DNA of 36,674 bases from Bacillus_BD sp963708895 (GCA_963708895.1 CAVPUE010000003.1:1-36674), one strand, 5' to 3'. Shown: positions 14,802-24,862, counted from the first letter of the stretch. Numbers and translations: made by a program. Notes: generated by a model not told the origin, from the letters alone.

Positions 14802-15539
14802 CTAAATTGGTAACAGGGATTTCCACTCGTTAATAAAAGGACTAGCGGCTTCGTTTGGATGGTTAATTACATCGTTTGTGTTTCCATGTTGCACAAGTTC
14901 CCCGTTCATTAAAATAAATAATTGATGTGTTAAGGACTTCATTTCAAGTAAATCATGACTGACAAAGATAGCCGTTGTATGAGTTGAATCTAGAATGTAT
15001 TTGAAATCATGAATTAACTTCATTTTTGTTGGAAAATCTAAAGCTGAAAAAGGCTCATCTAAACAAAGTACCTCTGGTTCAAGGATCATGGCTCTTGCTA
15101 AATTAACGCGCTGTGCTTCACCACCTGAAAGTTGATAAGCATGTTTGTTAATGAGATGGGGAATATGAAAGGTTTCAAGCCAATACTCCACTTTATCCTT
15201 TATTTCACGGCGTGGTACCCTTCTAATTTTTAAACCAAGGGCAATATTTTGAAAAACGGATGTATTCAGCAATAGAGAGTGTTGTAGAGCAATCGCAATT
15301 TTTCTCCTCTGAACCAACGATACCTTCTTAATAGAAATCTTCTCACCATTGTAGTACAAATTTCCTTTAGTTGGCGAATCTAGAAGCGACAAAACTTTTA
15401 ATAATGTGCTTTTTCCTGCTCCATTTGGTCCCATAATTCCATAGGTAGCCCCTTTATCAATCGAAAGATGAGGGATGGAGAGGATTTTCTTCTCTGGTAC
15501 ACTGTACTCCATGTCTTCTAATCTGATTAACTCGGACAT
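14802..15539 (-). CDS. tupC: Tungstate/molybdate ABC transporter ATPase (TupC-like)
   Basis: This 245-residue ABC ATPase has Walker A GPNGAGKST at 37-45, signature LSGGE at 137-141, Walker B VLCLDEP at 157-163 and switch region FVSHDLLEM. It sits directly behind a permease gene that resembles TupB and behind the remains of a TupA-like binding protein, so it most likely drives tungstate uptake for tungsto- or molybdoenzymes. Its start meets the end of tupB at 15539, indicating an operon. The ATPase itself looks intact although its partners are damaged. Molybdate or another oxyanion cannot be excluded. Confidence 0.85.
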   Translation of the reverse strand: MSELIRLEDMEYSVPEKKILSIPHLSIDKGATYGIMGPNGAGKSTLLKVLSLLDSPTKGNLYYNGEKISIKKVSLVQRRKIAIALQHSLLLNTSVFQNIALGLKIRRVPRREIKDKVEYWLETFHIPHLINKHAYQLSGGEAQRVNLARAMILEPEVLCLDEPFSALDFPTKMKLIHDFKYILDSTHTTAIFVSHDLLEMKSLTHQLFILMNGELVQHGNTNDVINHPNEAASPFINEWKSLLPI

Positions 15540-15964
15540 TATAGATGCCTCCTTTGCTGCAGTGCTGTTAAGCAGAAAGTAATAAAAAAAGCTAAAGACA
15601 TTAAGATAATGGAAAGAGCAATGGCAACATCAAAGTTGCCTTTTGACACTTCCATCATAATCGAAGTCGTTAAAATACGGGTTTCTCCTAAAATATTTCC
15701 CCCAACCATCATCGCAGCCCCCACCTCTGCAATGACGCGGCCAAATCCAGCCATAATGGCAGCTAAAATCGCAATTCGTAGTTCTTTTAATAGGATCCAA
15801 AGCGTTTGCATTTTAGTGGCACCAAGTGCTTTTATTTGTAGTAGCATTTTTTCATCAATTTGCTGGAAGGAAGAACTTGTTAATCCCACCACAATCGGAA
15901 AGGAAACAAGAATTTGCGCAAGGACAATGGCCGTTGGTGTATATAATAATGCGTAATCACCTAA
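15539..15964 (-). pseudogene. tupB: Tungstate permease TupB, N-terminus missing, fused to tupA
   Basis: The last 140 or so codons of a TupB-type permease begin at LGDYALLYTPTAIVLAQ and include the coupling segment KALGATKMQTLWILLKELR and AGFGRVIAEVGAAMMVGGN. The usual first 70 to 80 residues with the first membrane helices are absent. Instead the frame continues upstream without a stop into the middle of a TupA-like binding protein, giving one open frame 15539-16183 that joins parts of two proteins. A protein made from it would not be a working permease. Either a real internal deletion or an assembly collapse removed the end of tupA and the start of tupB. Confidence 0.8.
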
Positions 15965-16520
15965 CATACCTTGTCCTGCTGAAGCATAATTTGGATTATC
16001 TGTAGGCGTTAATCCAAGAGTTTCCCAAATTCCAACTTCTTTCTTGTGTGTACCAGAGTCATCGCCTCTTGAAACGAAAACAGCATTTTCACTTAAGATT
16101 TTTTGGAAAGCTTCTGTTACAGGTAATCCTTTAACACCTGCTGGATCTTCTTTTGGTCCAACGATAATGTAGTCATTGTACATGACTTTCTTACGATTAA
16201 TCGCATCTCCACTTTCAATCTAATTAGCTTTTGGAGAATGCACAAGCATTGTCGGAGTCCTCTAACGCTTGTCCTGTTCCAACGGCAATTGTTTTGACAT
16301 TAACATTTGTCTGTTCTTCAAAAATCGGAATTTGTAACAACTATCCTGGGTACTGGTGGTTGTTGCTAAAATCAGACTCGTTTCTTCCTGTTTCTGCAGC
16401 TTGTTCTGAAGTTTCCTCTGTTGTCGCTTCTTCTTTTTCATTTGGGTTCGAACATGCTCCTAAAAATAATAATAGGATTGTAAGAATGCTTGTTAATAGT
16501 AAGCGATTCCACTTCATCAT
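15965..16520 (-). pseudogene. tupA: Tungstate-binding lipoprotein TupA, damaged
   Basis: The gene starts at the ATG at 16520 after GGGAGG. It encodes a lipoprotein signal with lipobox FLGAC and a Glu/Thr-rich linker. Then fragments of a TupA-type binding protein appear in changing frames: LILATTTSTQDS, IPIFEEQTNVNVKTIAVGTGQALE, LVHSPKA, ESGDAINRKKVMYNDYIIVGPK, FVSRGDDSGTHKKE, and ASAGQGM, where it joins tupB. At least four small gaps and shifts are needed to align it, several of them losses of more than one base, and the C-terminal lobe is absent. As it stands the gene cannot give a functional binding protein. Confidence 0.8.
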
Positions 16521-16884
16521 ATGAATTCCTCCCTTAATAGGACAGCTTAATTTCTCTTTAGATGCTCATCTTTTTAATAATCACAAAAAAATATTATAAA
16601 TTATCATAGCATATTGAAGTGTGATTTTTATTACGTTCTGTTAAGTTTGGTTAATCATGAAACGAAATGTTCACATTTTGTTCATAAAATTTCCTGATAA
16701 AATTTGAATTTAAAACAAGTTAATATTACCCATTTCAATTTTTTTATTGTGATTTAACTACAATATCCATATAATGAAGTATTGTATATTATTTTTTTGA
16801 TGTCAAGAATAGACAGTAGTCGACTTGGTTTACATTAAATCGAATGTCCGTATTTTAATAGAATTATTTAGAAGGTGAAGAAAC
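16521..16884. other. Divergent intergenic region tupA / rodA
   Basis: This 364-base AT-rich gap holds the two divergent promoters. TATTGT and TATATT boxes occur around 16780-16800 toward rodA and AT-rich boxes occur near 16590-16610 toward tupA, but I could not assign -35/-10 pairs with confidence. No repeat or RNA is visible. Confidence 0.45.
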
Positions 16885-18057
16885 ATGACAACAAATAAAC
16901 AATCTGCCTCAAAATTGGATTTTGGACTTGTCCTTATATTAATGTTGCTATTTATATCTAGTTGTGTTGCCATTTACAGTGCGCAGACGACAGGACAATA
17001 TAATGAAAACTTTTTACTGAAACAAATTATCTGGTATATAGCTGGAAGTGGGATCATTGCGGCTGTCTTAACTCTTGATTCAGAGCAATGGATGAAAATT
17101 ACGTGGTATGTCTATGGAATTGGCATCGCCTTATTAGCGTTTCTCATTGTAGCACCAGAGAGTATTGCCCCTTATATAAATGGAGCAAAAAGTTGGTATA
17201 AGGTGCCAGGATTAGGATCGTTGCAACCATCAGAATTTGTTAAAGTCTTTTTGATACTAGCGCTTTCAAGGGTCATTGTTGAACACCATCATAAACATCT
17301 GATCAAAACGATTCAAACGGATCTATGGTTATTAATGAAATTGGGGATTGTTACGCTTGTACCTCTATTATTCGTAATGCAACAGCCAGATTTAGGAACA
17401 TCTCTTGTATTTATGGCCATTTTACTTGGAATGATTTTTGTTTCAGGTATTTCTTGGAAAATATTAACGGCCATTTTTGGGTCAGCGCTCATTTTTATAG
17501 GGACGATTTTCTACTTTATCTTATGGCAGCCAGATATTTTAGAAAAATATCTAGGGGTAAAACAATATCAGTTTGCCAGGATCTATTCCTGGATTGATCC
17601 TTATCACTACCAAGATTCTTCTGGTTACCAACTTACGCGTTCGCTCCTTGCGATTGGTTCAGGAGAAACATCTGGAAAAGGATTTGGAACAAGGGAAGTC
17701 TATCTGCCTGAAAGTCATTCAGACTTTATATTCAGCGTGATTGGTGAAGAATTTGGTTTTATCGGGGCAAGCATTTTAGTGAGCTTGTTCTTTATGTTGA
17801 TCTACCACATTACAAAAGTAGGAATGGAAACAAAAAATAACTTTTATACGTATATTTGTGTAGGAGTTATCTCGATGATTACCTTCCACGTTTTTGAAAA
17901 TATCGGGATGACAATCGGTTTATTGCCGATTACGGGTATTCCGTTGCCATTTATTAGCTATGGAGGAAGTTCGTTAATGGGAAATATGTTCGCGATCGGA
18001 CTTATTTTCTCGATTCGCTACCATCAAAAACGTTATATGTTTGCAACCGATGAATAG
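16885..18057 (+). CDS. rodA: SEDS peptidoglycan glycosyltransferase RodA
   Basis: RodA polymerises lipid II into glycan strands during cell elongation, acting with a class B PBP. The 390-residue protein has about ten membrane helices. Family landmarks are LQPSEFVK at 113-120, the QQPDLGTSLVF loop near 166, the catalytic aspartate D280 in LPESHSDFIFSVIGEEFG, and the C-terminal PLPFISYGGSSLMGN. D280 has the same number as the catalytic Asp of B. subtilis RodA. GAAGGTGA precedes the ATG. It is monocistronic with a strong terminator. FtsW or SpoVE are less likely from the sequence and genomic position. Confidence 0.9.
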   Translation: MTTNKQSASKLDFGLVLILMLLFISSCVAIYSAQTTGQYNENFLLKQIIWYIAGSGIIAAVLTLDSEQWMKITWYVYGIGIALLAFLIVAPESIAPYINGAKSWYKVPGLGSLQPSEFVKVFLILALSRVIVEHHHKHLIKTIQTDLWLLMKLGIVTLVPLLFVMQQPDLGTSLVFMAILLGMIFVSGISWKILTAIFGSALIFIGTIFYFILWQPDILEKYLGVKQYQFARIYSWIDPYHYQDSSGYQLTRSLLAIGSGETSGKGFGTREVYLPESHSDFIFSVIGEEFGFIGASILVSLFFMLIYHITKVGMETKNNFYTYICVGVISMITFHVFENIGMTIGLLPITGIPLPFISYGGSSLMGNMFAIGLIFSIRYHQKRYMFATDE

Positions 18058-18102
18058 AATTTGGACATGTCTGCTGCAATCGACAACAAAATAGAAATAG
18101 AC

Positions 18103-18139
18103 AAGCCGCATTAGCTCAAATAGTTAATGCGGCTTTTTT
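18103..18139 (+). terminator. Terminator after rodA
   Basis: AAGCCGCATTA (18103-18113) pairs with TAATGCGGCTT (18125-18135) and TTTTTT follows. It lies between convergent rodA and the coat gene. Confidence 0.85.
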
Positions 18140-18146
18140 CATGTAA

Positions 18147-18509
18147 TTACTGGATATTTTGTCCACCATATGGAAATTGAGTAGTTGTATAATTTTGGAA
18201 TTGCTGATGTTTTTGCTGTAATTGTTGTTGATCTGCTGGCTCAAGTTTATACCAGCCTTTTTGGAACATAAGATTGTACATATGTCTTTGTTGGTTTTGT
18301 GCTTCCGTAAAGAGTTGTAAAACATCTTGATATAACGCTTCATGACTTGCTTCATTTAAAAATGTATTATAGCCATCAGTCATATATTTTTCAGTCGTTA
18401 ATAAATCGTTCAAGAAATCACGGTCATTCATTTGCGGTGTTTTATTTAATTGCTGTGTCTTTGGATTTGCGATTGTTTGGCTTTGATTACTATTTTGGTT
18501 TTGGTTCAT
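18147..18509 (-). CDS. Spore coat protein, CotF family
   Basis: This 120-residue protein has a Gln/Asn-rich N-terminus followed by a CotF-type four-helix domain: MNDRDFLNDLLTTEKYMTDG, FLNEASHEALYQDVLQLFTEAQ, YNLMFQKGWYKLEPA. Such proteins are part of the spore coat or crust layers, and the fold resembles ferritin-like bundles. The frame opens at a GTG (18518), but the ATG at 18509 has GGAGGTG at proper distance. It lies directly after another CotF-like gene. Expression in the mother cell during sporulation is inferred. Confidence 0.87.
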   Translation of the reverse strand: MNQNQNSNQSQTIANPKTQQLNKTPQMNDRDFLNDLLTTEKYMTDGYNTFLNEASHEALYQDVLQLFTEAQNQQRHMYNLMFQKGWYKLEPADQQQLQQKHQQFQNYTTTQFPYGGQNIQ

Positions 18510-18538
18510 GTTTAACACCTCCGTAAATTTAAATTATA

Positions 18539-18826
18539 TTACATGGTTACATTTGGAGATTTATATTGAGCTGATTGATTTTGTGTATTAAGATGGTTCA
18601 AAATTCTTTCGTAATGACGTTGGTGCATTTGACCACAACGATCGAATTCAGCTTTAAGTTCAGCATTTTCACAATGCTGAGCATAGAAATGTGCCTTTTT
18701 CATGGCTAATAAATTCCATGAAAGCATATCTGTTAAATATAAAGAATCTTTTGTTGAAATAACAGCAGGTGGTTGTTGGTACAAGATTTGCTGATTTTGT
18801 GTATTCATATTTTGTTGTTGTTGCAT
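18539..18826 (-). CDS. yusN: CotF-like spore coat protein (YusN-like)
   Basis: This 95-residue protein has a Gln-rich start, then a helical CotF-type segment (STKDSLYLTDMLSWNLLAMKKAHFYAQ and HQRHYERILNHLN). In B. subtilis the coat-like gene yusN also lies beside fadNAE, so gene order supports this name. AGGAGGGT precedes the ATG. It lies between the small yuzL-like gene and the second coat gene in a probable sporulation operon. The name is given with moderate confidence. Confidence 0.8.
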   Translation of the reverse strand: MQQQQNMNTQNQQILYQQPPAVISTKDSLYLTDMLSWNLLAMKKAHFYAQHCENAELKAEFDRCGQMHQRHYERILNHLNTQNQSAQYKSPNVTM

Positions 18827-18839
18827 ATAGTGACCCTCC

Positions 18840-18971
18840 TTATTTTTTATATTGATTGTTTTGGCTGTTTACTTTGCCCCCGCCAGCTTCTTCAAAAGAT
18901 GGACCGGCATTTCCTTTTACACTAGCGGCACTAACTCCTGCTTTGGATGGATTCTTTTTAACTCTTGCCAC
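18840..18971 (-). CDS. yuzL: YuzL-like small protein
   Basis: This 43-residue protein starts at GTG (18971) after a perfect GGAGGTGA. It reads MARVKKNPSKAGVSAASVKG, then NAGPSFEEAGGGKVNSQNNQ, then YKK. The basic, small-residue-rich pattern with a terminal NSQNNQYK fits the YuzL family of Bacillus; it also resembles small acid-soluble spore proteins in composition. Its stop codon is 13 bases before the start of the coat gene, so the two are probably co-transcribed. Function unknown; a spore role is inferred from the neighbours. Confidence 0.75.
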   Translation of the reverse strand: MARVKKNPSKAGVSAASVKGNAGPSFEEAGGGKVNSQNNQYKK

Positions 18972-19369
18972 TTGAAATCACCTCCAATCTTAGCTTATCC
19001 AGAACGATAAAAATCATTATGTATTTGGAATGATTGTAAAAATCCTCAATATATTTGATATGAAGGAGAGAAATGGCTCAATAAATTAAATCATAATGAT
19101 GGCATTTTAAGTAATTGCACCTATTACTATTTTTAGAGAATTAAAACCACTTTTTGTTAACTAAGGCTATTTTCGTAAAGTTTGTTGTTAAAATCCAAAG
19201 GCCGATTTTAACGTAGAAATAAGCTGTTTTGTACCTTCGAATAAAATTTGCAGCTCTTTTCTCAAAAATAAAGACCAATATCGAACGTGAATACAAGTAC
19301 ATTCAGCTGTTATCTATTCAAAAGCAACAAGGTTTGAGAAAAGAGCTTTAAATAAAGGAGGAACTCTAG
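18972..19369. other. Divergent region yuzL / fadN with repeat copy B
   Basis: The left 180 bases are AT-rich and should hold the sporulation promoter of yuzL and the coat genes; CATAT-like boxes are present but not decisive. The right half is almost wholly repeat copy B, which ends 23 bases before the fadN start, so the fadN promoter must lie inside or upstream of the repeat. No clear FadR operator was seen. Confidence 0.5.
19159..19346. repeat. Dispersed structured repeat, copy B
   Basis: This is the second copy of the element at 5050-5234, in the same orientation on the plus strand. It keeps AACTAAGG at the left end, the TTAAAATC/GATTTTAA hairpin, and the perfect 14-base inverted repeat (19253-19266 with 19333-19346). 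The inner part between the 14-mers has diverged strongly. Here the element sits in the 5' leader region of fadN, whereas copy A sits in a 3' untranslated region. Confidence 0.85.
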
Positions 19370-21755
19370 TTGATTCAACCTATTCAAAAAGCTGCGGTGC
19401 TTGGCTCCGGAGTGATGGGATCTGGGATTGCGGCCCATTTAGCCAATATAGGAATTCCAACATTACTTCTTGATATCGTTCCAACTCAATTAACACCTAC
19501 TGAAATTGCTAAAGGCTTAACCCTTCAAGATTCATCTGTCCGTAATCGTTTCAGTGAATTGGCCCTCCAAAAGATGGTAAAGCAGAAACCTGCACCACTA
19601 ACCACTCCAAAAAATCTAACCTTAATAGAGCCAGGAAACTTTGAAGATGATTTCCCACAATTAAAAGAGGTCGATTGGATTATTGAAGTAGTCGTTGAGA
19701 ATCTTGATGTAAAACGACAAGTATTTGAAAGAATTGATCAATATCGTAAAGCAGGGAGTATTGTTAGTTCAAACACGTCAGGTATATCGATTGAAGCAAT
19801 GGCAAAAGGACGTTCGGATGATTTTCAAAAACACTTTTTAGGAACGCATTTCTTTAACCCACCTCGTTATTTAAAGTTGCTTGAGGTGATCCCAACGGAA
19901 AGAACAGATTCAAATGTTGTTCAGTATATCAAAAGATTTGCGGAAGATGCTCTCGGTAAAGGTGTCGTTCTGGCAAAAGATACGCCCAATTTTATTGCGA
20001 ACCGGATCGGAACATATGGCTTGCTTGTTGCTGTAAATGAAATGGAAAAAGGCGGATATTCCGTTGGGGAAGTTGATTCTGTCACCGGAACTCTTATTGG
20101 TCGCCCGAAAAGTGCAACTTTCAGAACGTTAGATGTTGTTGGACTCGACACCTTTTCTTTTGTTGCTGAAAATGTAGCACAAAAATCAGAAGGAGATGGA
20201 AAAGCGCCTTTTTGAAATCCCAGCTTTTATGAAGAAAATGTTAGATAATGGTTGGTTAGGTAGTAAAGCGAAGCAAGGGTTTTATTATAAAAAAGGAAAG
20301 GAAATCCTTGAAATTGATCCTGAAACTTTAACGTATCAACCTAGAAAAAGTCTGAATTCCCCATCAATCAACTTAAGCAAAAGTGAAAAGGATCTCTCAA
20401 AAAGGATGAAAACGCTACTATATTCTGATGATGATGCCGGTAAATTGCTATGGAACATCATCACTCCTGTTTTAGTCTACTCCGCCCAGCTACTTGGCGA
20501 AATTGCGGATACAATCGTTGATATTGACAGGGCGATGAAATGGGGATTTGGCTGGGAACAAGGACCATTTGAAATCTGGGATGCGATAGGATTAGAAAGG
20601 TCTCTACCAAAAATGACAGAATCCAATCTCGAAATTCCACAGTGGATCAAGGACATGATTGGGAATGGTCACCAATCTTTCTATCAAGAAGAAGATGGTG
20701 AAACCTTTTATTATGACAATGGCGGGTACAGAACGCTTGAGGAAAACCCGAAAATCTTACAGTTAGCAAAAATCAAAAAGCAAAAGGGAATCATAAAGAA
20801 GAACAATGGAGCTAGTTTAATTGATATTGGCGATGGAGTTGCTTTGTTAGAATTTCAATCCCCTAACAATGCGATTGGATTAGATATCTTACAAATGATC
20901 AACAGTGCTATAGATGAAGTGGATCAAAATTACAAAGGGCTTGTGATTGGAAATCAGGGAAAGAACTTTTGTGTAGGTGCCAATCTTTTCATGATGTTGA
21001 TGGAGGCAGAGGATGACGAAATCTTTGAACTGGATTTCATTATTCGGACCTTTCAAGAGACGATGATGAAAATAAAGTATAGTCCAAAGCCGGTGGTGGT
21101 TGCCCCCTTTGGTATGACTCTAGGCGGTGGGGCTGAAGTATGCTTGCCTGCAGCCCATATTCAAGCCTCAATGGAAACGTATATCGGTTTAGTCGAAACA
21201 GGTGTTGGCTTGATTCCAGGTGGAGGTGGAAATAAGGAACTTTATATCCGCCATTTAAAAGCCATTCCTGAAGGTTTTGAAGTCGATTTACAGAAGGTGG
21301 CCAATAAAGTTTTTGAACTGATTGCACTCGCTAAAGTCTCAACCTCTGGTGTTGAAGCAAAAGAAAGTCAATATTTAAATCTGACTGACGGAATTAGCGT
21401 TAATCATGATTATTTACTACATGATGCTAAACAGGCTGTTCTTTCTTTATATGAAAAGGGCTATCACCCTCCAGTTAGAGAAAAAATTCCCGTCGTTGGC
21501 GAAACGGGATATGCCACGCTCATACTTGCGGCCAAATCAATGAAAGATTCTGGTTATATTTCCGATTATGATTTTACGATTGCTAAGAAATTAGCCTTTT
21601 GTATAGCAGGTGGAAAAGTACCATATGGAACAAAAGTTGATGAGCAATATTTATTAAACATAGAAAGAGAAGCCTTTTTAAGCTTAGTGACACAACCAAA
21701 AACACTAGAAAGAATGAGACACATGCTAGTAAAAGGGAAACCACTGCGCAACTAA
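19370..21755 (+). CDS. fadN: 3-hydroxyacyl-CoA dehydrogenase / enoyl-CoA hydratase FadN, frameshifted
   Basis: FadN performs the second and third steps of fatty acid beta-oxidation. The N-terminal dehydrogenase part has the NAD-binding GSGVMGSGIA (residues 12-21) and HFFNPPRYLKLLEVIP; the C-terminal part is an enoyl-CoA hydratase/isomerase domain with GKNFCVGANLFMM and the oxyanion-hole GMTLGGGAEVCLPA. The reading frame breaks once: one extra T in the T run at 20209-20213 turns APFEIPAFMKK into a premature stop. Corrected length is about 795 residues, normal for the family. It starts at TTG with AAAGGAGG eight bases upstream. First gene of fadNAE; a sequencing error is the likeliest cause of the shift. 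Confidence 0.92.
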
Positions 21756-21777
21756 ATCAAAAAAGGAGGTCAGAACG

Positions 21778-22954
21778 ATGAAAGAGGCCGTTATTGTTGC
21801 GGGTGCACGTACCCCGGTAGGAAAGGCAAAAAAAGGAACACTGAAGGACATGAGACCTGATGACTTAGGTGCACTTGTCGTGAAAGAAACGATAGCGCGA
21901 GCAGGGAATTATGACGGAAATATTGATGATTTAATCATTGGTTGTGCGATGCCAGAAGCAGAACAAGGCATGAATATGGCGAGAAATATTGGAGCATTGG
22001 CAGGACTACCATACACAGTACCAGCGATAACAATTAATCGCTATTGTTCATCAGGTCTTCAAACAATCGCCTATGCAGCAGAGAAAATTGCAATAGGAAA
22101 CGCAGACACGATTATCGCTGGTGGTGCTGAATCAATGAGTCTAGTACCGATGATGGGTCATGTACTACGTCCAAATGTAAAGTTAGCTGAAAATGCACCG
22201 CAGTATTATATGAGCATGGGTCATACAGGTGAAGAAGTCGCAAAGAAGTTTGGAATATCAAGACATGATCAAGATGCTTTTTCGGTTTTCAGCCATAAAA
22301 AAGCTGCAGCTGCAATGAAAGAAGGAAAATTTATCGAAGAAATTATTCCAGTTCATGTGGAAAAAGGAAGGATTGATCACCATCATAAGCTAGTGGAAGA
22401 ACTCTATTTTGTTTCGTCAGGACGAAGGTGTACGACAGGATACAAATATAGAAACACTTTCTAAATTAAAACCAGCTTTTTCAGTAACGGGAAGCATTAC
22501 AGCAGGAAATTCATCACAAATGAGTGATGGAGCTGCCGCCGTTATGGTCATGGAAAAGGAAAAGGCACAGTCTCTAGGTTTACAGCCATTAGGTAAATTT
22601 AGAGCTTTTGCAGTTTGTGGAGTTCCACCTGAAATCATGGGAATCGGTCCTGTTGCAGCGGTTCCAAAAGTTCTAGAATTAGCAGGTTTGCAATTGGAGG
22701 ATATTGGACTTATTGAATTAAATGAAGCTTTTGCAGCGCAAAGCTTGGCAGTCATAAGAGAACTAGGGTTGGATGAAGAGAAAGTAAATGTAAACGGTGG
22801 GGCGATTGCACTCGGTCATCCACTTGGCTGTACGGGTACAAAGTTAACGTTAACTCTGTTGCATGAAATGAAACGCAGGCAAGTTCAATTTGGAATGGTC
22901 ACGATGTGTATAGGTGGCGGAATGGGAGCAGCAGGAATATTTGAACTCATTTAG
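21778..22954 (+). CDS. fadA: Acetyl-CoA acyltransferase (thiolase) FadA, frameshifted
   Basis: FadA performs the thiolytic last step of beta-oxidation. The nucleophile is C90 in NRYCSSGLQT; the C-terminal active-site motifs GGAIALGHPLGCTGT and TMCIGGGMGAAG are intact. After HKLVEE at about 22400 the frame must shift by one base (an extra C near 22402) to continue ILFRQDEGVRQDTN. Corrected length is about 391 residues. AAAGGAGG lies 10 bases before the ATG. Middle gene of fadNAE, 22 bases after fadN. The break may be a sequencing error. Confidence 0.92.
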
Positions 22955-23014
22955 CTTTTGGAAGGCAATAAAATGCCTTATCAATCATGCGAAAGGAAAA
23001 AGGGGGAAATAAAC

Positions 23015-24799
23015 ATGTCTAGTCATACAGGTTCGGTTATAAAAGGCGGAAGTTTTTTAATCGATGAAATTTCCTTTGATCAGGTGGTTGTCCCGGAAGA
23101 CTTTACAGATGAACAAAAAATGATCGCCAAAACAACAGAGGAGTTTGTGGTTCAAAAGGTAGTGCCACAATTGGAGTATTTGGAAAACCATGAATTTGAT
23201 CGCACGGTGAAGCTGTTAGAAGAGGCCGGAGAATTGGGTTTACTTGGGGCAGATGTCCAAGAGGAATATGGTGGTTTAGGGTTAGATAAAATCAGTTCAG
23301 CCCTGATTACTGAAAAAATGGCTCGTGCCGGTGGATTTTCACTTTCATATGGAGCGCATGTTGGAATCGGAACCTTACCAATCGTGTTATTCGGAAATGA
23401 AGAACAAAAGAAAAAGTATTTACCAGAGTTAGCAACAGGAGAAAAAATTGCTGCCTATGCGTTAACCGAACCTGGTTCAGGCTCAGACGCTCTTGCTGCC
23501 AAAACAACTGCTAAGTTAAATGAAGAAGGAACCCATTATATTCTTAACGGGGAAAAACAATGGATCACCAACTCTGCCTTTGCCCATGTGTTTATTGTGT
23601 ATGCAAAAATTGATAACGAACACTTTTCTGCTTTTATCGTAGAAAGGGATTTTCCAGGTGTTTCCACAGGTCCAGAAGAAAAAAAGATGGGGATTAAGAG
23701 TTCTTCAACTCGAACATTAATTTTACAAGATGCAGTCGTGCCAAAAGAAAATTTATTAGGTGAATACGGGAAAGGTCATGTGATTGCCTTTAATATTTTA
23801 AATATCGGACGTTATAAGCTAGGGGTAGGAGCGGTTGGTGCTGCCAAACGTGCTTTTGATGTAACGATTCAATATACAAATCAACGTCAACAATTTAAAA
23901 CTCCGATCTCTCAGTTTTCATTGACGAAAGAAAAACTGGCGACAATGGCCTCGAAATTATATGCCGCTGAAAGCTCTGTTTATCGTACCGTTGGGTTATT
24001 TGAGAATAGAATGAGCAGATTAAGTAATCAAGAGTTAAAAGATGGTCGTGAAGTTGCAAAAGCGGTTGCAGAATATGCGATTGAATGCTCATTAAATAAA
24101 GTTTTTTCAACAGAAGTACTAGATTATATTGCAGATGAAGGGGTTCAACTGCATGGTGGATATGGATTCATGTCAGAATATGAAATCGAAAGAATTTATC
24201 GAGATTCACGGATTAATCGGATTTTTGAAGGAACAAACGAAATTAACCGATTATTAGTTCCAGCGACCTTTTTACGAAAAGCGTTAAAAGGAGAATTACC
24301 ACTTCTTGAACAGGCGCAAAAACTGCAAGGGGAATTGATGACATTCATTCCTGAGACTCCAGGTGATGAACCATTAGCTCAAGAAAAGTATTTAGTAAAA
24401 AATGCGAAAAAAATTGGCCTTCTCATACTAGGCTTGGCAGCACAAAAGTTTGGAAAAACACTTGAAAAAGAACAGGAAATCCTCGTCAACATTGCAGATA
24501 TCCTATCAAATGTATATGCTATGGATTCTGTTGTTCTGCGAACTGAAAAAGCCATCAATAAAGTGGGGCATGACAAATGCAGGCAAAAACTTCTTTATAC
24601 ACAAATTTTTTGCCAAGAGGCTTTTCAAGCTATTGAACAGGATGCGAAGGAGACATTAATCGGCGTTGAAGAAGGGGATTCACTGCGAATGATGTTATCA
24701 GCTCTACGGAAGTTTACTCGTTTTAATCCCCAAAATATCATATCCTTAAAAAGAGAAGCTTCAGATGGATTAATCGAGGCAGAACGTTATATGGTTTAA
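23015..24799 (+). CDS. fadE: Acyl-CoA dehydrogenase FadE
   Basis: FadE is a FAD-dependent acyl-CoA dehydrogenase that starts each round of beta-oxidation. The 594-residue protein has the N-terminal helical domain, the central FAD/acyl-binding part (YALTEPGSGSDALAA, WITNSAFAHVF), and the C-terminal domain with QLHGGYGFMSEYEIERIYRD and the catalytic-region FEGTNEINR. It carries the additional C-terminal extension of about 150 residues seen in the Bacillus enzyme. The frame is open from 22958, but the ATG at 23015 follows AGGGGGA at good distance and gives MSSHTGSVIKGG. Last gene of fadNAE. Confidence 0.95.
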   Translation: MSSHTGSVIKGGSFLIDEISFDQVVVPEDFTDEQKMIAKTTEEFVVQKVVPQLEYLENHEFDRTVKLLEEAGELGLLGADVQEEYGGLGLDKISSALITEKMARAGGFSLSYGAHVGIGTLPIVLFGNEEQKKKYLPELATGEKIAAYALTEPGSGSDALAAKTTAKLNEEGTHYILNGEKQWITNSAFAHVFIVYAKIDNEHFSAFIVERDFPGVSTGPEEKKMGIKSSSTRTLILQDAVVPKENLLGEYGKGHVIAFNILNIGRYKLGVGAVGAAKRAFDVTIQYTNQRQQFKTPISQFSLTKEKLATMASKLYAAESSVYRTVGLFENRMSRLSNQELKDGREVAKAVAEYAIECSLNKVFSTEVLDYIADEGVQLHGGYGFMSEYEIERIYRDSRINRIFEGTNEINRLLVPATFLRKALKGELPLLEQAQKLQGELMTFIPETPGDEPLAQEKYLVKNAKKIGLLILGLAAQKFGKTLEKEQEILVNIADILSNVYAMDSVVLRTEKAINKVGHDKCRQKLLYTQIFCQEAFQAIEQDAKETLIGVEEGDSLRMMLSALRKFTRFNPQNIISLKREASDGLIEAERYMV

Positions 24800-24823
24800 G
24801 GGATGAACTAGAATAATAGAGGG

Positions 24824-24862
24824 CTGGCTTGATTTGATTCATAATCTGTCAGTCCGCCTTTC
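24824..24862 (+). terminator. Weak terminator after fadE
   Basis: GGGCTGGC pairs with GTCAGTCC (two G-U pairs) across a 14-base loop, followed by a pyrimidine-rich CCTTTCTATTC. It lies about 25 bases after the fadE stop. Confidence 0.5.

Noticed and set aside
16231..16524. Plus-strand open frame of 97 codons
   Set aside because: It is antisense to the tupA remnant; the minus strand shows the lipobox and binding-protein fragments.
22417..22755. Minus-strand open frame of 112 codons
   Set aside because: It is antisense to the thiolase C-terminal half, which is clearly coding on the plus strand.
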